A DNA stretch of 64,000 nt from Mesorhizobium sp. B2-3-4 (GCF_006442315.1 NZ_VFVY01000002.1:124001-188000); one strand, 5' to 3'; counted from the stretch's first letter, positions 52,200 to 61,226 are shown. Numbers and translations: made by a program. Notes: generated by a model from the letters alone, not told the origin.

Positions 52200-53366
52200 A
52201 TGCGCAATGGAAACGACGTCATCGTCGTCGGTGCCGGTATCGTCGGATCGAGCACTGCCTATCATCTGGCCAAAGCCGGTGTGAACGTCACGCTGATCGA
52301 GCAGACCCATCCCGCCGGCGGTCCGTCCGGCAAATCGTCGGCGCTGCTGCATGCTTTCTACCTGATGCCGGAACTGTCGCAGCTTTCGATCCGGGGCCGG
52401 GAGATATTGGTGTCGTTGCCCGAGATCGCCGGAGAGGGCTCTTTCGTGACCGAAATCGGCATGATGTGGGTCTGCGGCAAGGACAATGAGCCGGGCTGGA
52501 AAGCGGCGGCCGAACGCATCCGCGGCGAAGGCGCGCGCATCGAGACATTGTCGCCGCAGGCTTTCGCCGATGCGGCACCGGGCTTTGCGCTGGACGATGT
52601 CGCGCTGGCGCTTTGGGAGCCTGAATATGGCTATGCCGATGCCTTCGGCGCCACCAACGCCCTTGCCCGTGCCGCCCGGGCCAATGGTGCCAAGATCTTG
52701 CAGAACACGCTTGTCGAGGCTCTGCTGAGGAAGGGAGACCGTATCACCGGTGTCGCCCTGACCGATGGGACGGTGCTGGAAGCCGATACGGTCGTGCTGG
52801 CCGCCGGGCCGTGGACGCGCCGCTTGCTGGCGACGGTCGGTCTCGACCTGCCGCTGCATGTCGAGCGCCATCCGATGGCTGTGCTCAATGCCGCCGGCAA
52901 GGCCCGGCATGTCATGCCTTTTGCCTGGTGCGACGACATTTCCTGCAACTACGCGCGGCCCGACAATGACGGTGTCATCCTGGCCGGCACCTGGGCCGGC
53001 GGCGGCACCGGGCTGCGCCACGAGCATGCCGGCCGTCCACGTCTGGTCGAGAATCCCGACACCTACATGGAAGGCGTCGAGGAGTCCGAATCGGTCGAAA
53101 TCCTCGAGACCTTCGCCACCCGCGTGCCCGCCATGACCGAACTCGGCATTCGGCCCGGTTATGCCGGGCTCTACGACATGAGCCCCGACGACCTGCCCGT
53201 CATCGGACGGATGCCCGGTGTCGAGGGGCTGGTCGTCTCGGCAGGATCCTCCGGCCATGGTTTCAAGACCGGACCCGCCGTCGGCGAGGCAATTGCCAGA
53301 CTTGTCAGCGAGGGCGCCCAGCCGATCCTGGCGCCGTTTTCGCCCGACCGCTTCAAGGCCGCGTGA
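52200..53366 (+). CDS. FAD-dependent amine/amino-acid oxidoreductase (DAO family)
   Basis: The 388-residue flavoprotein starts with the Rossmann motif VVGAGIVGSSTAYHLAKAG and has the DAO pattern VLAAGPWTRRLL in the middle and SAGSSGHGFKTGPAVGE near the C-terminus. PuuB-type gamma-glutamyl-putrescine oxidases and D-amino-acid or opine oxidases share this architecture. ATG 52200 is preferred, giving MRNGNDVIVVGAG. The stop overlaps the next gene (GTGATG). As first gene of the rightward operon, under the RpiR promoter, it probably oxidises the product made by the GS homologue. Confidence 0.87.
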   Translation: MRNGNDVIVVGAGIVGSSTAYHLAKAGVNVTLIEQTHPAGGPSGKSSALLHAFYLMPELSQLSIRGREILVSLPEIAGEGSFVTEIGMMWVCGKDNEPGWKAAAERIRGEGARIETLSPQAFADAAPGFALDDVALALWEPEYGYADAFGATNALARAARANGAKILQNTLVEALLRKGDRITGVALTDGTVLEADTVVLAAGPWTRRLLATVGLDLPLHVERHPMAVLNAAGKARHVMPFAWCDDISCNYARPDNDGVILAGTWAGGGTGLRHEHAGRPRLVENPDTYMEGVEESESVEILETFATRVPAMTELGIRPGYAGLYDMSPDDLPVIGRMPGVEGLVVSAGSSGHGFKTGPAVGEAIARLVSEGAQPILAPFSPDRFKAA

Positions 53367-55228
53367 TGGCTTCCGTTGCGATGAGCGAGAGCAAGTCAGG
53401 CCGTTTCATGCCGGCGGCATTCCGCAATGCGACGGCCGACGCCTTGTGCATGGTGGCGGTGCTGTTGCTGGTGGCGCTTGCCGCCTTCTTCTTCGGCGGC
53501 GTCGCCATGCAGCGCGTCGTCACTTATGCCGCGATCATGCTGACGGCGGTGCTTGGCCTGCAGATATTCTCAGGCAACAGCGGCATCGTCTCCTTCGGCC
53601 AGGCTGCCTTTGTCGGCCTCGGCGCCTATGCAACCGGCATTCTCACCATGCCGACCGCGCTGCAGCGCACGGCATTGCGTGATCTGCCGCAGTTTCTCGC
53701 CGGGCATGAACTCTCCTTCTTCGCCGCGCTCGCCGTGGTGCTGGTCCTGGCTGTCGTCATAGGGCTGCTGACCGGCACGCCTCTGCTGCGGCTCACAGGA
53801 TCGAGCGCCTCCATCGCCACGCTTGCCATGCTGATCATCGTCTACACGCTGCTCGTAGCCGGGCGCGAAATCACCCGCGGCAGCCAGCCTTTCTACGGCG
53901 TGCCGCGCGAGGTCGGCCTGTGGACAGCCGCCGCCGTCGCCTCGGTGGCCCTGGTGGCGGCACGGCTGTTTCGCGAAACCTCTTTCGGTCTCGCCAGCCG
54001 CGCCGCGGCCAATGACGAGCGCGGTGCCGCCGCCGTCGGCGTCGATCAACGCACGGCGCGGCTGGCTGCCTGGGTGGCGGGAGTGGTCGCCGCGATGGCC
54101 GCCGGCGCCATGATGGCGCAGTTTCTCGGGGCTTTCTCGCCGCGCGATTTCTATTTCGACCTCGGCTTCACCATGCTCGCCATGCTGATCGTCGGCGGCA
54201 TGACGTCTTCGCTGGGCGCCTTCGCCGGCGTCGTCGTCACCATCGTGGTGATCGAGATCGTGCGCCGCTTCGAAGGCGGCGGCGAGGTGCTTGGCCTGCA
54301 TCTGCCGGTGCTGTTCGGCCTGACCCAGGGCGTGCTCGCCATCGCCATGATCCTCGTCATCTGGCGGCGACCGACCGGTCTCTTCGGCGAGCGCGAACTC
54401 AATCTCCTGCGCCGTTCCGGACGCAAGCCGGACATGGCTTCGGCCGCGCCGCCGCAGCAGGTTGGCGGGGACAAGCTGGTGGCCGACCGTCTGTCGCGCC
54501 GCTATGCCGGCGTTGTCGCCGTCGACAACGTCAGCTTGAGCTTCGAGACCGACAGCATATCAGGCATCATCGGTCCCAATGGCGCCGGCAAGACGACGCT
54601 GCTCAACATGCTGGCCGGTGATATCAAGCCGAGCGCCGGCACGGTATCGGTGGGTGGCACGGTGCGTGAGGCCTCGGCCTTCCGCTTTGCCCGGTCGGGC
54701 ATTGCCCGCACCTTCCAGAATATCCGCGTTTTCCCGAGCATGACCGTGCTGGAGAATGTCGTCGTCGCCGCCCGCCAGGTCGAACCCGATCTCGGCCGCG
54801 CCGAGGCCGCGGCGATGCGCGAGCTGTCCCGCATGGGCCTGGACAAGTTTGCCGATCAGCCGGCCGCAAGGCTTGCCTATGGGCAGCGTCGACGGTTGGA
54901 GGTGGCGCGCGCCTTGGCGCTGAAACCGCGCTTCCTGCTGCTCGACGAACCGGCGGCCGGCATGAATGCCGTCGAAACCGCCGAGCTGGTTTCGATCCTC
55001 TCGGCGGTGCGTGCCGAGCGCCGCATCGGCGTGGTGCTGATCGAGCACGACATGCGGCTGGTGATGAATCTGTGCGAGCGCATCGTCGTCATCGACCATG
55101 GCCGCGTCATCGCCGACGGCACGCCCGCCGATGTCCAGAACAATCCCGCCGTCATCGCCGCCTATCTCGGCAGCCGCACGGCACGCGCCACGACGGCGCA
55201 CGCGACAGCTGAAAACCAGACCGCATAG
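53363..55228 (+). CDS. Fused branched-chain-type ABC permease/ATPase (LivM-LivG fusion)
   Basis: The 621-residue protein fuses a LivM-like permease (about residues 1-345, with AFVGLGAYATGILTM, GSSASIATLAMLIIVYTLLV) to a LivG-like ATPase (about 370-605). The ATPase half has Walker A GPNGAGKTTL, signature LAYGQRRRLEVARAL, and Walker B FLLLDEPAAGMN. LivM and LivG are usually separate genes. Start is GTG 53363 or ATG 53366, overlapping the oxidase stop. With LivH, LivF and the binding protein it forms a HAAT-type importer for an amino acid or amine. Confidence 0.92.
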   Translation: MMASVAMSESKSGRFMPAAFRNATADALCMVAVLLLVALAAFFFGGVAMQRVVTYAAIMLTAVLGLQIFSGNSGIVSFGQAAFVGLGAYATGILTMPTALQRTALRDLPQFLAGHELSFFAALAVVLVLAVVIGLLTGTPLLRLTGSSASIATLAMLIIVYTLLVAGREITRGSQPFYGVPREVGLWTAAAVASVALVAARLFRETSFGLASRAAANDERGAAAVGVDQRTARLAAWVAGVVAAMAAGAMMAQFLGAFSPRDFYFDLGFTMLAMLIVGGMTSSLGAFAGVVVTIVVIEIVRRFEGGGEVLGLHLPVLFGLTQGVLAIAMILVIWRRPTGLFGERELNLLRRSGRKPDMASAAPPQQVGGDKLVADRLSRRYAGVVAVDNVSLSFETDSISGIIGPNGAGKTTLLNMLAGDIKPSAGTVSVGGTVREASAFRFARSGIARTFQNIRVFPSMTVLENVVVAARQVEPDLGRAEAAAMRELSRMGLDKFADQPAARLAYGQRRRLEVARALALKPRFLLLDEPAAGMNAVETAELVSILSAVRAERRIGVVLIEHDMRLVMNLCERIVVIDHGRVIADGTPADVQNNPAVIAAYLGSRTARATTAHATAENQTA

Positions 55229-55271
55229 AACCGCCACCGCCAACGATAACAAATCCAGAAGGAGAACCGAC

Positions 55272-56444
55272 ATGCCAAGCCTTTATCGCCTCCGCCGCGC
55301 CGCCTTGTGCGCGGCCGTGTCCGGCGCCACCATCGCCGTCGTTTCGACAGCGTCCGCCGAGGAGATCATCATCGGCGCCGCGACCGCGCAGACCGGCGTG
55401 TTGGCGCCCTATGACCAGCCGGCGCTTGCCGGCCTGCGCATGGCGCTCGACGAACTCAATGCTAAGGGCGGGCTCGGCGGCAAATACACCGTCAAGCTGA
55501 TGATCAAGGATACGCGCTCCGACACCGCGCAGACCGCCACCGTCGCTCAGGAGCTGATCGACGCCGGCGCCAAGATCATGATCACGCCTTGCGACGCCGA
55601 TCCCTCGATTTCCGCCGGCCAGCTCACCCAGCCGCTCGGCATCCCGACGCTCACCCTGTGCGGCTCGGCGCCCGTGCTCACCGGTGCCGTCGGCGACGTC
55701 ATGTTCGGCACCTATCCGGCCGACAACGTGCAGGCGACGGCCGTGGCCGATTTCGCCGTGTCCGAAGGCAAGAAGAAGGTCTTCCTGCTGACCTCGCCCG
55801 ACACCACCTACACCGCCAACCTGCCGGAATATTTCGGCAAGGTGTTCGAGAAGAAGGGTGGCGCCGTTGTCGGGCGCGGCACCTTCACCATGGGCCAGCC
55901 GGACTTCTCCGCCGAGATCACCAACATCAAGGGTCTGGCCGACAAGCCGGACCTGATCATGACGGCGGCCTACGAGCCTGATTTCCCTGCCTTCATCCAG
56001 CAATTGCGCGGCGCCGGCGTCACCATCCCGGTCTACGGCGCCGATGCCATCGGCACGCCGACCATTAAGGCTCTCGGCAAGCTGGTCGATGGCGTCGTCT
56101 ACACGGCGGCCGGCTATGCCGAGCCCGGCAGCAAGCTGGAAGCCTTCAACGCCGCCTTCACCAAATATGCCGGCCATGCACCGGAATCGACCTATGAGGT
56201 CAACGGTTACGAGATCGGCCTGATCCTCGACCAGGCGGTCAAGACCGCCGGCACCGACGATCCCAAGGCAGTCCGCGACGCCATCGCCAACCTCAAGGAT
56301 TTCGAAGGCATCACCGGCAAGATCACCTATGCCGGCACCAATCGCATGCCGCTCAGGCCCGTGGCGCTAATGCGTTACGATGGTGGCGAAGGCAAGCATG
56401 TCGAGACGCTGATCCCAGACGCAGCCGACGTCCCGGCGCCGTGA
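55272..56444 (+). CDS. ABC transporter substrate-binding protein, Liv type
   Basis: The 390-residue precursor has a signal peptide (MPSLYRLRRAALCAAVSGAT, likely cut after ASA), then the Peripla_BP_6 fold: IIIGAATAQTGVLAPYDQP, ITPCDADPSISAGQLTQPL, and YTANLPEYFGKVFEKKGG. AGGAGAACCGAC precedes the start codon. Placed between the permease/ATPase fusion and LivF, it supplies the ligand for this importer, probably an amino acid, amine or organic acid. Family members are diverse, so the ligand is not predictable. Confidence 0.9.
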   Translation: MPSLYRLRRAALCAAVSGATIAVVSTASAEEIIIGAATAQTGVLAPYDQPALAGLRMALDELNAKGGLGGKYTVKLMIKDTRSDTAQTATVAQELIDAGAKIMITPCDADPSISAGQLTQPLGIPTLTLCGSAPVLTGAVGDVMFGTYPADNVQATAVADFAVSEGKKKVFLLTSPDTTYTANLPEYFGKVFEKKGGAVVGRGTFTMGQPDFSAEITNIKGLADKPDLIMTAAYEPDFPAFIQQLRGAGVTIPVYGADAIGTPTIKALGKLVDGVVYTAAGYAEPGSKLEAFNAAFTKYAGHAPESTYEVNGYEIGLILDQAVKTAGTDDPKAVRDAIANLKDFEGITGKITYAGTNRMPLRPVALMRYDGGEGKHVETLIPDAADVPAP

Positions 56445-56448
56445 TCTC

Positions 56449-57153
56449 ATGCTGAGCGTCGAAGCCCTCAAGATACGCTACGGTGAAGTCGAGGCGGTGC
56501 GCCGCGTTGACCTCACCGTCGACAGCGGCGAGATCATCGCACTCGTCGGCGCCAATGGCGCCGGCAAGAGCTCGACGCTCGGCGCGGTCGCCGGGCTGGT
56601 GCCGGCGGCGTCAGGCAAGGTGATCTTCGACGGTGCCGACATTACCGGCCTGACGCCGGAGGCGATCGCTCGCAAGGGCGTCGCGCTGGTGCCCGAGGGC
56701 CGCCGCATCTTCGCCAGCCTGACCGTGGCCGACAACCTGCGCCTTGGCGGTGCGGTGCATCAGCCGGCGGCGGAGGCGAGGCTGCGCGAAGAGGAAATGC
56801 TGGAGCTGTTTCCGATCCTGCGCCGCTACCACCGCGTCAAGGGTGGCAATTTGTCGGGCGGCGAACAGCAGATGCTGGCCATCGCCCGCGCCCTGATGGG
56901 CAAGCCGCGCATGGTCCTGCTCGACGAACCCTCGCTCGGGCTCGCCCCGCAACTGATCGATACCGTCTTCGACCTGATCGCCGAGCTACGCCGCAAGGGC
57001 CTTACCATCCTCCTGGTGGAGCAGAATGTGGCGCTCGCGCTGGAAATCGCCGACCGCGCGGTGGTGCTTGCCAATGGCGAGGTGGTGCTGTCGGGCACGG
57101 CGAAAGAACTCGCCTCCTCGGACCTCGTCCGCCAAGCCTATCTGGGAGCTTGA
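56449..57153 (+). CDS. Branched-chain amino acid-type ABC ATPase (LivF-like)
   Basis: The 234-residue ATPase has Walker A GANGAGKSST, a Q-loop region, signature LSGGEQQMLAIARAL near residue 133, and Walker B MVLLDEPSLGLA. It is the second nucleotide-binding subunit of the importer, pairing with the LivG half of the fusion. It lies five bases after the binding-protein gene and seven bases before the permease gene. The ATPase is of normal length for LivF (about 235 residues). Confidence 0.93.
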   Translation: MLSVEALKIRYGEVEAVRRVDLTVDSGEIIALVGANGAGKSSTLGAVAGLVPAASGKVIFDGADITGLTPEAIARKGVALVPEGRRIFASLTVADNLRLGGAVHQPAAEARLREEEMLELFPILRRYHRVKGGNLSGGEQQMLAIARALMGKPRMVLLDEPSLGLAPQLIDTVFDLIAELRRKGLTILLVEQNVALALEIADRAVVLANGEVVLSGTAKELASSDLVRQAYLGA

Positions 57154-57159
57154 GAAGCA

Positions 57160-58041
57160 ATGGTCGCGCAACAGATCATCAATGCGGTCAGCCTCGGCGG
57201 CGTCTATGCGCTGCTGGCGCTCGGGCTGGCGATCGTCTTTTCAATTGTCGGCCTGATCAATTTCGCCCATGGCGAGCTGATGACCTTGTCGGGCTATGCG
57301 CTTCTGGCATCGCTGGTGCTCGGCTTGCCTTTTCCGGTCGCCGTGCTGGTCGCCGTCACCTGCGGCGCGCTCGCCGCCGTCGCCATGGAGCGCATTGCCT
57401 TCAGGCCGATGCGTGGCGCCTCCGTCACCAGTCTTTTGCTGACGAGCTTCGCTGTGTCCAGCCTTTTGAAAGTCGTCTTCCAGAACGGCATTTCGGCCCG
57501 GCCGCAGGCCGTCGCCATGCCCGGCTGGATGACGGGTGCCTTCTCCTTCGGCGATTTCACCATCGGCGTCGGCCCCAGCATCTCCATCGTCGTTTCCGCC
57601 CTGGCTCTGATTGCGCTTGAAGTCTTCCTGCGCCGTTCGGTCACCGGCACGGCGATGCGCGCCGCGGCCGAGGATTTCGACGTCGTGCGGCTGATGGGCA
57701 TTCCGGCGAGCCGTATCATCGCCACCGCCTTCCTGCTCTCCGGCCTGCTTGCCGGCCTGGCGGCGATGCTGTGGGTGGCGCAGCGCGCCTCCGTCGATCC
57801 GCTGATGGGCTTCACGCCTGTGCTGAAGGCATTCATCGCCGCCGTGGTTGGCGGGCTGGGCAGCCTGCCGGGCGCCGTCGCGGGTGGCTTCCTGCTCGGC
57901 ATCATCGAAGTTCTGCTGCAGGCGACGCTGCCGGCGACGATCGCGCCCTATCGCGACGCCATCGTGCTGTCGGGGGTGATCGCCGTGCTGCTGCTGCGCC
58001 CGCAAGGCCTGATCCCGGCCGTGCGCGTCCAGCGAAGCTGA
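57160..58041 (+). CDS. Branched-chain amino acid-type ABC permease (LivH-like)
   Basis: The 293-residue permease has eight to ten hydrophobic segments and LivH patterns: GGVYALLALGLAIVFSIVG, NFAHGELMTLSGYALLA, and GVGPSISIVVSALALIALEV, with the conserved GGLGSLPGAVAGGFLLG late in the chain. It completes the importer with the LivM half of the fusion. It lies seven bases after the LivF gene. No anomalies. Confidence 0.93.
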   Translation: MVAQQIINAVSLGGVYALLALGLAIVFSIVGLINFAHGELMTLSGYALLASLVLGLPFPVAVLVAVTCGALAAVAMERIAFRPMRGASVTSLLLTSFAVSSLLKVVFQNGISARPQAVAMPGWMTGAFSFGDFTIGVGPSISIVVSALALIALEVFLRRSVTGTAMRAAAEDFDVVRLMGIPASRIIATAFLLSGLLAGLAAMLWVAQRASVDPLMGFTPVLKAFIAAVVGGLGSLPGAVAGGFLLGIIEVLLQATLPATIAPYRDAIVLSGVIAVLLLRPQGLIPAVRVQRS

Positions 58042-58059
58042 GCGTCAGGGCACACACGG

Positions 58060-58689
58060 ATGTACAGCAAACCTGAATACGAGCCGTTGTCGCGCGACCA
58101 AGTGTTCGGTCTGATCGAGACGGCTGCTTTCGCCACCGTGGTCACTGCCGGGCCACAGGGGTTGGCCGTCTCGCATCTGCCATTCGTGCTCGATCGCGCA
58201 CGCGGCGAAAACGGCACGCTGGTCTCGCACCTCGCCAGGGCCAATCCGCACAGCGCGCTGATTGCCGAGGGCAGGGAGACGGTCGCGGTCTTCCACGGGC
58301 CGCATGGCTATATCTCTTCCTCCTGGTATCCCCGCAATCCCGTCCGCGACAGCGCGCCGACCTGGAATTTCGCCGTCGTCCATTGCCATGGGCATCCCGT
58401 GCCGCTCGACGATCACGGCACCGCCCGGCATCTGCTGCAACTGGTCGACGTGCTGGAAAAGGATCGCGACGACCGCTGGCGCATGCGTGAGCTCGGCCCC
58501 GGTGGCATGGAACGGCGCATTCCCCACATTATCGGTTTCGACCTGCCGATCGAACGTCTCGAAGCCAAGTTCAAGATGGGGCAGGATGAGCGCCGCTACG
58601 ACACTTCAGGCGCGATCGACGCGCTGGAGCAAAACGATCCGGTGCTTGCCGCGATGATGAAGGCGCACAACGCGCACCGCACGGACTGA
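58060..58689 (+). CDS. PaiB-like FMN-binding protein
   Basis: The 209-residue protein belongs to the PaiB/FMN-binding negative regulator family: AFATVVTAGPQGLAVSHLP, HLARANPHSALI, HGYISSSWYPRNPVRDSAPTW, and IVGFDLPIERLEAKFKMGQ-like stretches. The fold is a split barrel that binds FMN; in Bacillus PaiB affects sporulation and protease genes. Some relatives act on polyamine-related stress through the PaiA acetyltransferase. Its place between an amine-type importer and an ornithine cyclodeaminase homologue suggests a role in amine metabolism. Function here is unproven. Confidence 0.86.
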   Translation: MYSKPEYEPLSRDQVFGLIETAAFATVVTAGPQGLAVSHLPFVLDRARGENGTLVSHLARANPHSALIAEGRETVAVFHGPHGYISSSWYPRNPVRDSAPTWNFAVVHCHGHPVPLDDHGTARHLLQLVDVLEKDRDDRWRMRELGPGGMERRIPHIIGFDLPIERLEAKFKMGQDERRYDTSGAIDALEQNDPVLAAMMKAHNAHRTD

Positions 58690-58720
58690 CTGGCGCAGGA
58701 ATGCGGGCAAGGACCAGGAC

Positions 58721-59761
58721 ATGATCCCCAATCTCAACATCGTGCCGTTCGTCAGCGTCGACCATATGATGAAGCTGGTGCTCAGGATCGGCGTCGAGCG
58801 CTTCCTGGTCGAACTCGCCGGTTACATCGAGGACGACTTCCGCCGCTGGGAGCTGTTCGACAAGACGCCGCGCGTCGCCTCGCACAGCGCCGAGGGCGTC
58901 ATCGAACTGATGCCGACCAGCGACGGCGAGGTCTACGGCTTCAAATATGTCAACGGCCATCCCAAGAACATGCGCGAGGGCCGCCAGACCGTGACCGCCT
59001 TCGGCATGCTGGCCGACGTCCACAACGGCTATCCCGTATTGCTGTCGGAGATGACCATCCTGACGGCGCTGCGCACCGCGGCCATGTCGGCGCTTGCCGC
59101 CAGGCATCTGGCGCCGGCCGGCTCCCGCTGCATGGCGCTGATCGGCAATGGCGCGCAGGCCGAGTTCCAGGCGCTCGCCTTCAAGGCGCTGCTCGGCATC
59201 GACAGGCTGAGGCTCTACGACATCGACCGGTCGGCGACCACCAAATGCATCCGCAACCTTGCCGGCCTCGGCTTCGACATCGTTGCCTGCGCCAGCGCGC
59301 AGGAAGCGGTCGAGGGCGCCGACATCATCACCACCGTCACCGCCGACAAGCAGTATGCCACCATCCTGACCGACAACATGGTTGGCTCGGGCGTGCACAT
59401 CAATGCCGTCGGCGGCGACTGTCCGGGCAAGACCGAACTGCACCGCGACATCCTGTTGCGCTCGGACATCTTCGTCGAATACCCGCCGCAGACCCGCATC
59501 GAAGGCGAAATCCAGCAGCTGGCACCGGATCATGAGGTGACGGAGCTGTGGCAGGTCATGACCGGCGCGGTCAAAGGCCGGCGCGACGCCGGCCAGATCA
59601 CGCTGTTCGATTCGGTCGGCTTCGCCATCGAGGATTTCTCGGCGCTGCGTTATATCAGGGACCAACTGTCTTCGACCGGGCTCTATCAGGAACTCGACAT
59701 GCTGGCCGACCCCGACGAGCCGCGCGATCTCTTCGGAATGCTTCTGAGAGCGGCCCAATAA
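58721..59761 (+). CDS. Ornithine cyclodeaminase/mu-crystallin family protein
   Basis: The 346-residue protein has the NAD-binding stretch ALIGNGAQAEFQALAFKAL near residue 138 and the catalytic-aspartate motif GGDCPGKTELH near 226, as in ornithine cyclodeaminase. It would cyclise ornithine to proline with loss of ammonia or act on another imino/amino acid. Start codon ATG 58721 follows AAGGACCAGGAC. It lies 31 bp after the PaiB-like gene. In opine and polyamine clusters this family feeds nitrogen into proline or glutamate. Confidence 0.9.
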   Translation: MIPNLNIVPFVSVDHMMKLVLRIGVERFLVELAGYIEDDFRRWELFDKTPRVASHSAEGVIELMPTSDGEVYGFKYVNGHPKNMREGRQTVTAFGMLADVHNGYPVLLSEMTILTALRTAAMSALAARHLAPAGSRCMALIGNGAQAEFQALAFKALLGIDRLRLYDIDRSATTKCIRNLAGLGFDIVACASAQEAVEGADIITTVTADKQYATILTDNMVGSGVHINAVGGDCPGKTELHRDILLRSDIFVEYPPQTRIEGEIQQLAPDHEVTELWQVMTGAVKGRRDAGQITLFDSVGFAIEDFSALRYIRDQLSSTGLYQELDMLADPDEPRDLFGMLLRAAQ

Positions 59762-59799
59762 GGCAGAGGCCGCGCGCCTGCCGGGGTACCGTATCCACT

Positions 59800-59817
59800 C
59801 AATGATCGCGATCATTG
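59800..59817. promoter_or_regulatory. Perfect 18-bp palindrome in the gap before the 2OG oxygenase
   Basis: CAATGATCG (59800-59808) and CGATCATTG (59809-59817) are perfect inverted copies. The TGAT-N4-ATCA core resembles CRP/FNR-type boxes, with ATGAT in place of TTGAT. It lies about 195 bp upstream of the oxygenase gene and 39 bp after the ornithine cyclodeaminase gene. It may be a regulatory site. The rest of this 250-bp gap shows nothing else I recognise. Confidence 0.45.
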
Positions 59818-60011
59818 TCAGCTTGCCGGCGCGCGTGGAAAAATTATTCGTCGCGGCGGCTTCGAAGGGCCGATCGTTTCTTCCTTGGCAATCTGGTCTC
59901 GATGAGACTTGTGCGCATTGCTGGCGGTTGTGACCGTCGAAGAGTGCACGCATGTCCAACAGACCTGGCTGTGGATGGGCACACGCCCGGAAGCCAGGAA
60001 AGGAGCCTGAT

Positions 60012-61031
60012 ATGCCCAGAATAGTGCCCGTGCTCGATTTGAGCCGCTTTGAACAGGGTGCATCGGAGCGCCGGACGTTTCTGGCGGATCTGCGCTCCGC
60101 TTCGCGCGACATCGGCTTTTTCTATCTGGCCGGGCACGGCATCTCCTGGGCCGATATCAGCGAGGTGCTGACCGCGTCCCGCCGCTTCTTCGCTTTGGCC
60201 GAGGCCGACAAGCTGGCGATCGAAATGGTCAGGTCCTCGCAATTCCGCGGCTATACGCGTGCCGGCGGCGAACTGACCAAGGGCAAGGCGGACTGGCGCG
60301 AACAGCTCGATATCGGCGTCGAGCGCCCACCCATAGCGCAAGGCCCCGGAATTCCCGCCTGGACACGTCTGCAAGGGCCGAACCAGTGGCCGACCGCACT
60401 GCCGGAACTCAAACCCGCCCTGCTGGCCTGGCAAGCCAAGGCGACGGCGGTGGCCATCAGACTGCTGAAGGCCTTCGCGCTGTCGCTCGACCAGCCGGAG
60501 GATGCCTTCGACCCGATCTACCGCGACGAGCCCAACCACCGCATGAAGATCGTGCGCTATCCAGGCCGCGAGGCGACCGGCGGCGACCAGGGCGTCGGAG
60601 CGCACAAGGATGGCGGTTTCCTGACGCTGCTGCTTCAGGATGACAACAAGGGGTTGCAGGTCGACTATGACGGAAGCTGGGTCGATGTGGACCCCATTCC
60701 CGGAACGCTGGTCGTCAATATCGGCGAATTGCTTGAACTGGCCTCGAACGGCTATTTACGCGCCACCGTGCATCGCGTGGTGACGCCGCCCGCCGGCATC
60801 GAACGCATTTCGGTGCCGTTCTTCTTCAGCGCCAGGCTCGATGCGACGATACCGTTGCTCGAACTCCCGGACGAACTGGCCGCGCAGGCGCGCGGGCCGG
60901 CCAGCGATCCACACAATCCGCTGTTTCGCGATGTCGGAACCAATGTGCTGAAAAGCCGGCTGCGCTCGCATCCCGACGTCGCGCGCCGCCACTATGCCGA
61001 TCTGCTCGAGCCGGAAACCCGGGCGGGTTGA
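60012..61031 (+). CDS. Isopenicillin N synthase-family 2-oxoglutarate/Fe(II) oxygenase
   Basis: The 339-residue oxygenase has the conserved N-terminal DIGFFYLAGHGI and iron ligands His198, Asp200 (GAHKDGGFLTLL) and His254 (ATVHRVV), with Arg265 and Ser267 (RISVPFFF) holding 2-oxoglutarate. It probably hydroxylates or oxidises an amino acid or amine made in the preceding pathway. ATG 60012 follows GGAAAGGAGCCTGAT. It comes 250 bp after the ornithine cyclodeaminase homologue. It may be a separate transcription unit, ending at the terminator at 61195. Confidence 0.9.
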   Translation: MPRIVPVLDLSRFEQGASERRTFLADLRSASRDIGFFYLAGHGISWADISEVLTASRRFFALAEADKLAIEMVRSSQFRGYTRAGGELTKGKADWREQLDIGVERPPIAQGPGIPAWTRLQGPNQWPTALPELKPALLAWQAKATAVAIRLLKAFALSLDQPEDAFDPIYRDEPNHRMKIVRYPGREATGGDQGVGAHKDGGFLTLLLQDDNKGLQVDYDGSWVDVDPIPGTLVVNIGELLELASNGYLRATVHRVVTPPAGIERISVPFFFSARLDATIPLLELPDELAAQARGPASDPHNPLFRDVGTNVLKSRLRSHPDVARRHYADLLEPETRAG

Positions 61032-61194
61032 GCCGTTGACGCAAGAACGAATGGGATTTTTCGCAATTCCGGCTGATTTTGGAAAATCGTTCGTCGTATC
61101 GACACCAAGATCGGTTCAAAAAAGAAAAACCCGTTCGGTGTTTTCCTCCCATTTCGCTGAACGGTGTTCCCCTCTGAAGGTTATCACCTTCTTT

Positions 61195-61226
61195 TGGCCG
61201 GGCCGTTTTCGCGCCCGGCCATTTTT
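61195..61226 (+). terminator. Rho-independent terminator after the 2OG oxygenase gene
   Basis: TGGCCGGGC (61195-61203) and GCCCGGCCA (61213-61221) form a perfect 9-bp stem with a 9-base loop, followed by TTTTT and a further T-rich run. It lies about 160 bp after the oxygenase stop and before the SDR gene. The gap between (61032-61194) is unusually rich in A and T for this window, without another gene. Confidence 0.8.

Noticed and set aside
61032..61194. Possible small gene or RNA in the AT-richer stretch after the 2OG oxygenase gene
   Set aside because: I could not find a start, a conserved protein or a stable fold apart from the terminator at 61195.
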